Assembly (NCBI GenBank): GCA_018897225.1
Contig: JAHILC010000035.1
Location: 1-6,030 of the forward strand
Direction of reading: 5' to 3'
DNA length: 6,030 nt
From: Actinomycetota bacterium
Lineage (GTDB): Bacteria; Actinomycetota; Humimicrobiia; Humimicrobiales; Humimicrobiaceae
Shown: positions 6,022 to 6,030 of the stretch, piece by piece
Numbering within the stretch: position 1 is the first letter of the stretch
How the letters are laid out: the number at the start of each line of letters is the position of its first letter
The notes under the pieces: model-generated
What the model saw: only the letters and a program-made list of their open reading frames with translations
The model's database searches: none
What the model was told of the DNA's origin: nothing
Program-made: the position numbers and the translations under genes

Positions 6022-6030
6022 GACTGGCAA

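Noticed and set aside
6013..6030. ATG at 6013 as the start of a next gene
   Set aside because: Only six codons are visible and no ribosome-binding site precedes it, so nothing supports a call.
1..6030. CRISPR array, tRNA/rRNA, insertion sequence or phage signatures
   Set aside because: No spaced repeats, cloverleaf-like segments, transposase or integrase coding, or terminal inverted repeats were seen; almost all of the window is metabolic coding sequence.

Overview
The window is 6030 bases of AT-rich bacterial DNA. All genes are on the + strand and tightly packed. Heavy use of ATA (Ile) and AGA/AGG (Arg), A/G-rich Shine-Dalgarno sites and one TTG start suggest a low-GC, probably anaerobic bacterium such as a clostridium-like Firmicute or an Atribacterota-type lineage. 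The sequence alone does not settle the taxon.

Layout: (1) 1-646, the 3' two thirds of a split-transketolase C-terminal (PYR/acceptor) subunit, cut by the window edge. (2) 681-1538, the matching transketolase N-terminal (PP/thiamine diphosphate) subunit. (3) 1549-2610 and 2617-3612, alpha and beta subunits of a thiamine-diphosphate-dependent 2-oxoacid/acetoin dehydrogenase-type E1 enzyme. (4) 3648-4304, an Asp/Glu-racemase-superfamily protein that keeps only one of the two usual catalytic cysteines. (5) 4402-5952, an FGGY-family sugar or polyol kinase. Gaps between the first five genes are only 34, 10, 6 and 35 nt, so they look like one operon. The kinase follows a 97-nt AT-rich gap, has no good Shine-Dalgarno and may have its own promoter. 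The last 78 nt hold no supported gene.

How it may fit together (inference): the kinase phosphorylates a ketose or polyol, the split transketolase moves a two-carbon unit to or from the sugar phosphate, and the E1-like pair decarboxylates or cleaves a further keto compound. No E2 or E3 gene is present here. Split transketolases in catabolic loci are known from apulose-4-phosphate (apiose) and sulfoquinovose pathways, but the substrate of this locus cannot be read from the sequence.

Most notable points: the transketolase N subunit has Cys-Ala where the thiamine-diphosphate motif normally has Asp-Gly, losing the usual Mg2+ ligand although the other catalytic residues remain. The subunit order is PYR-PP-PP-PYR. 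The E1 pair is not followed by E2/E3. The racemase-like protein lacks the second Cys. A GCAATATT(TT)AATG element occurs in both non-coding stretches that flank the kinase gene.
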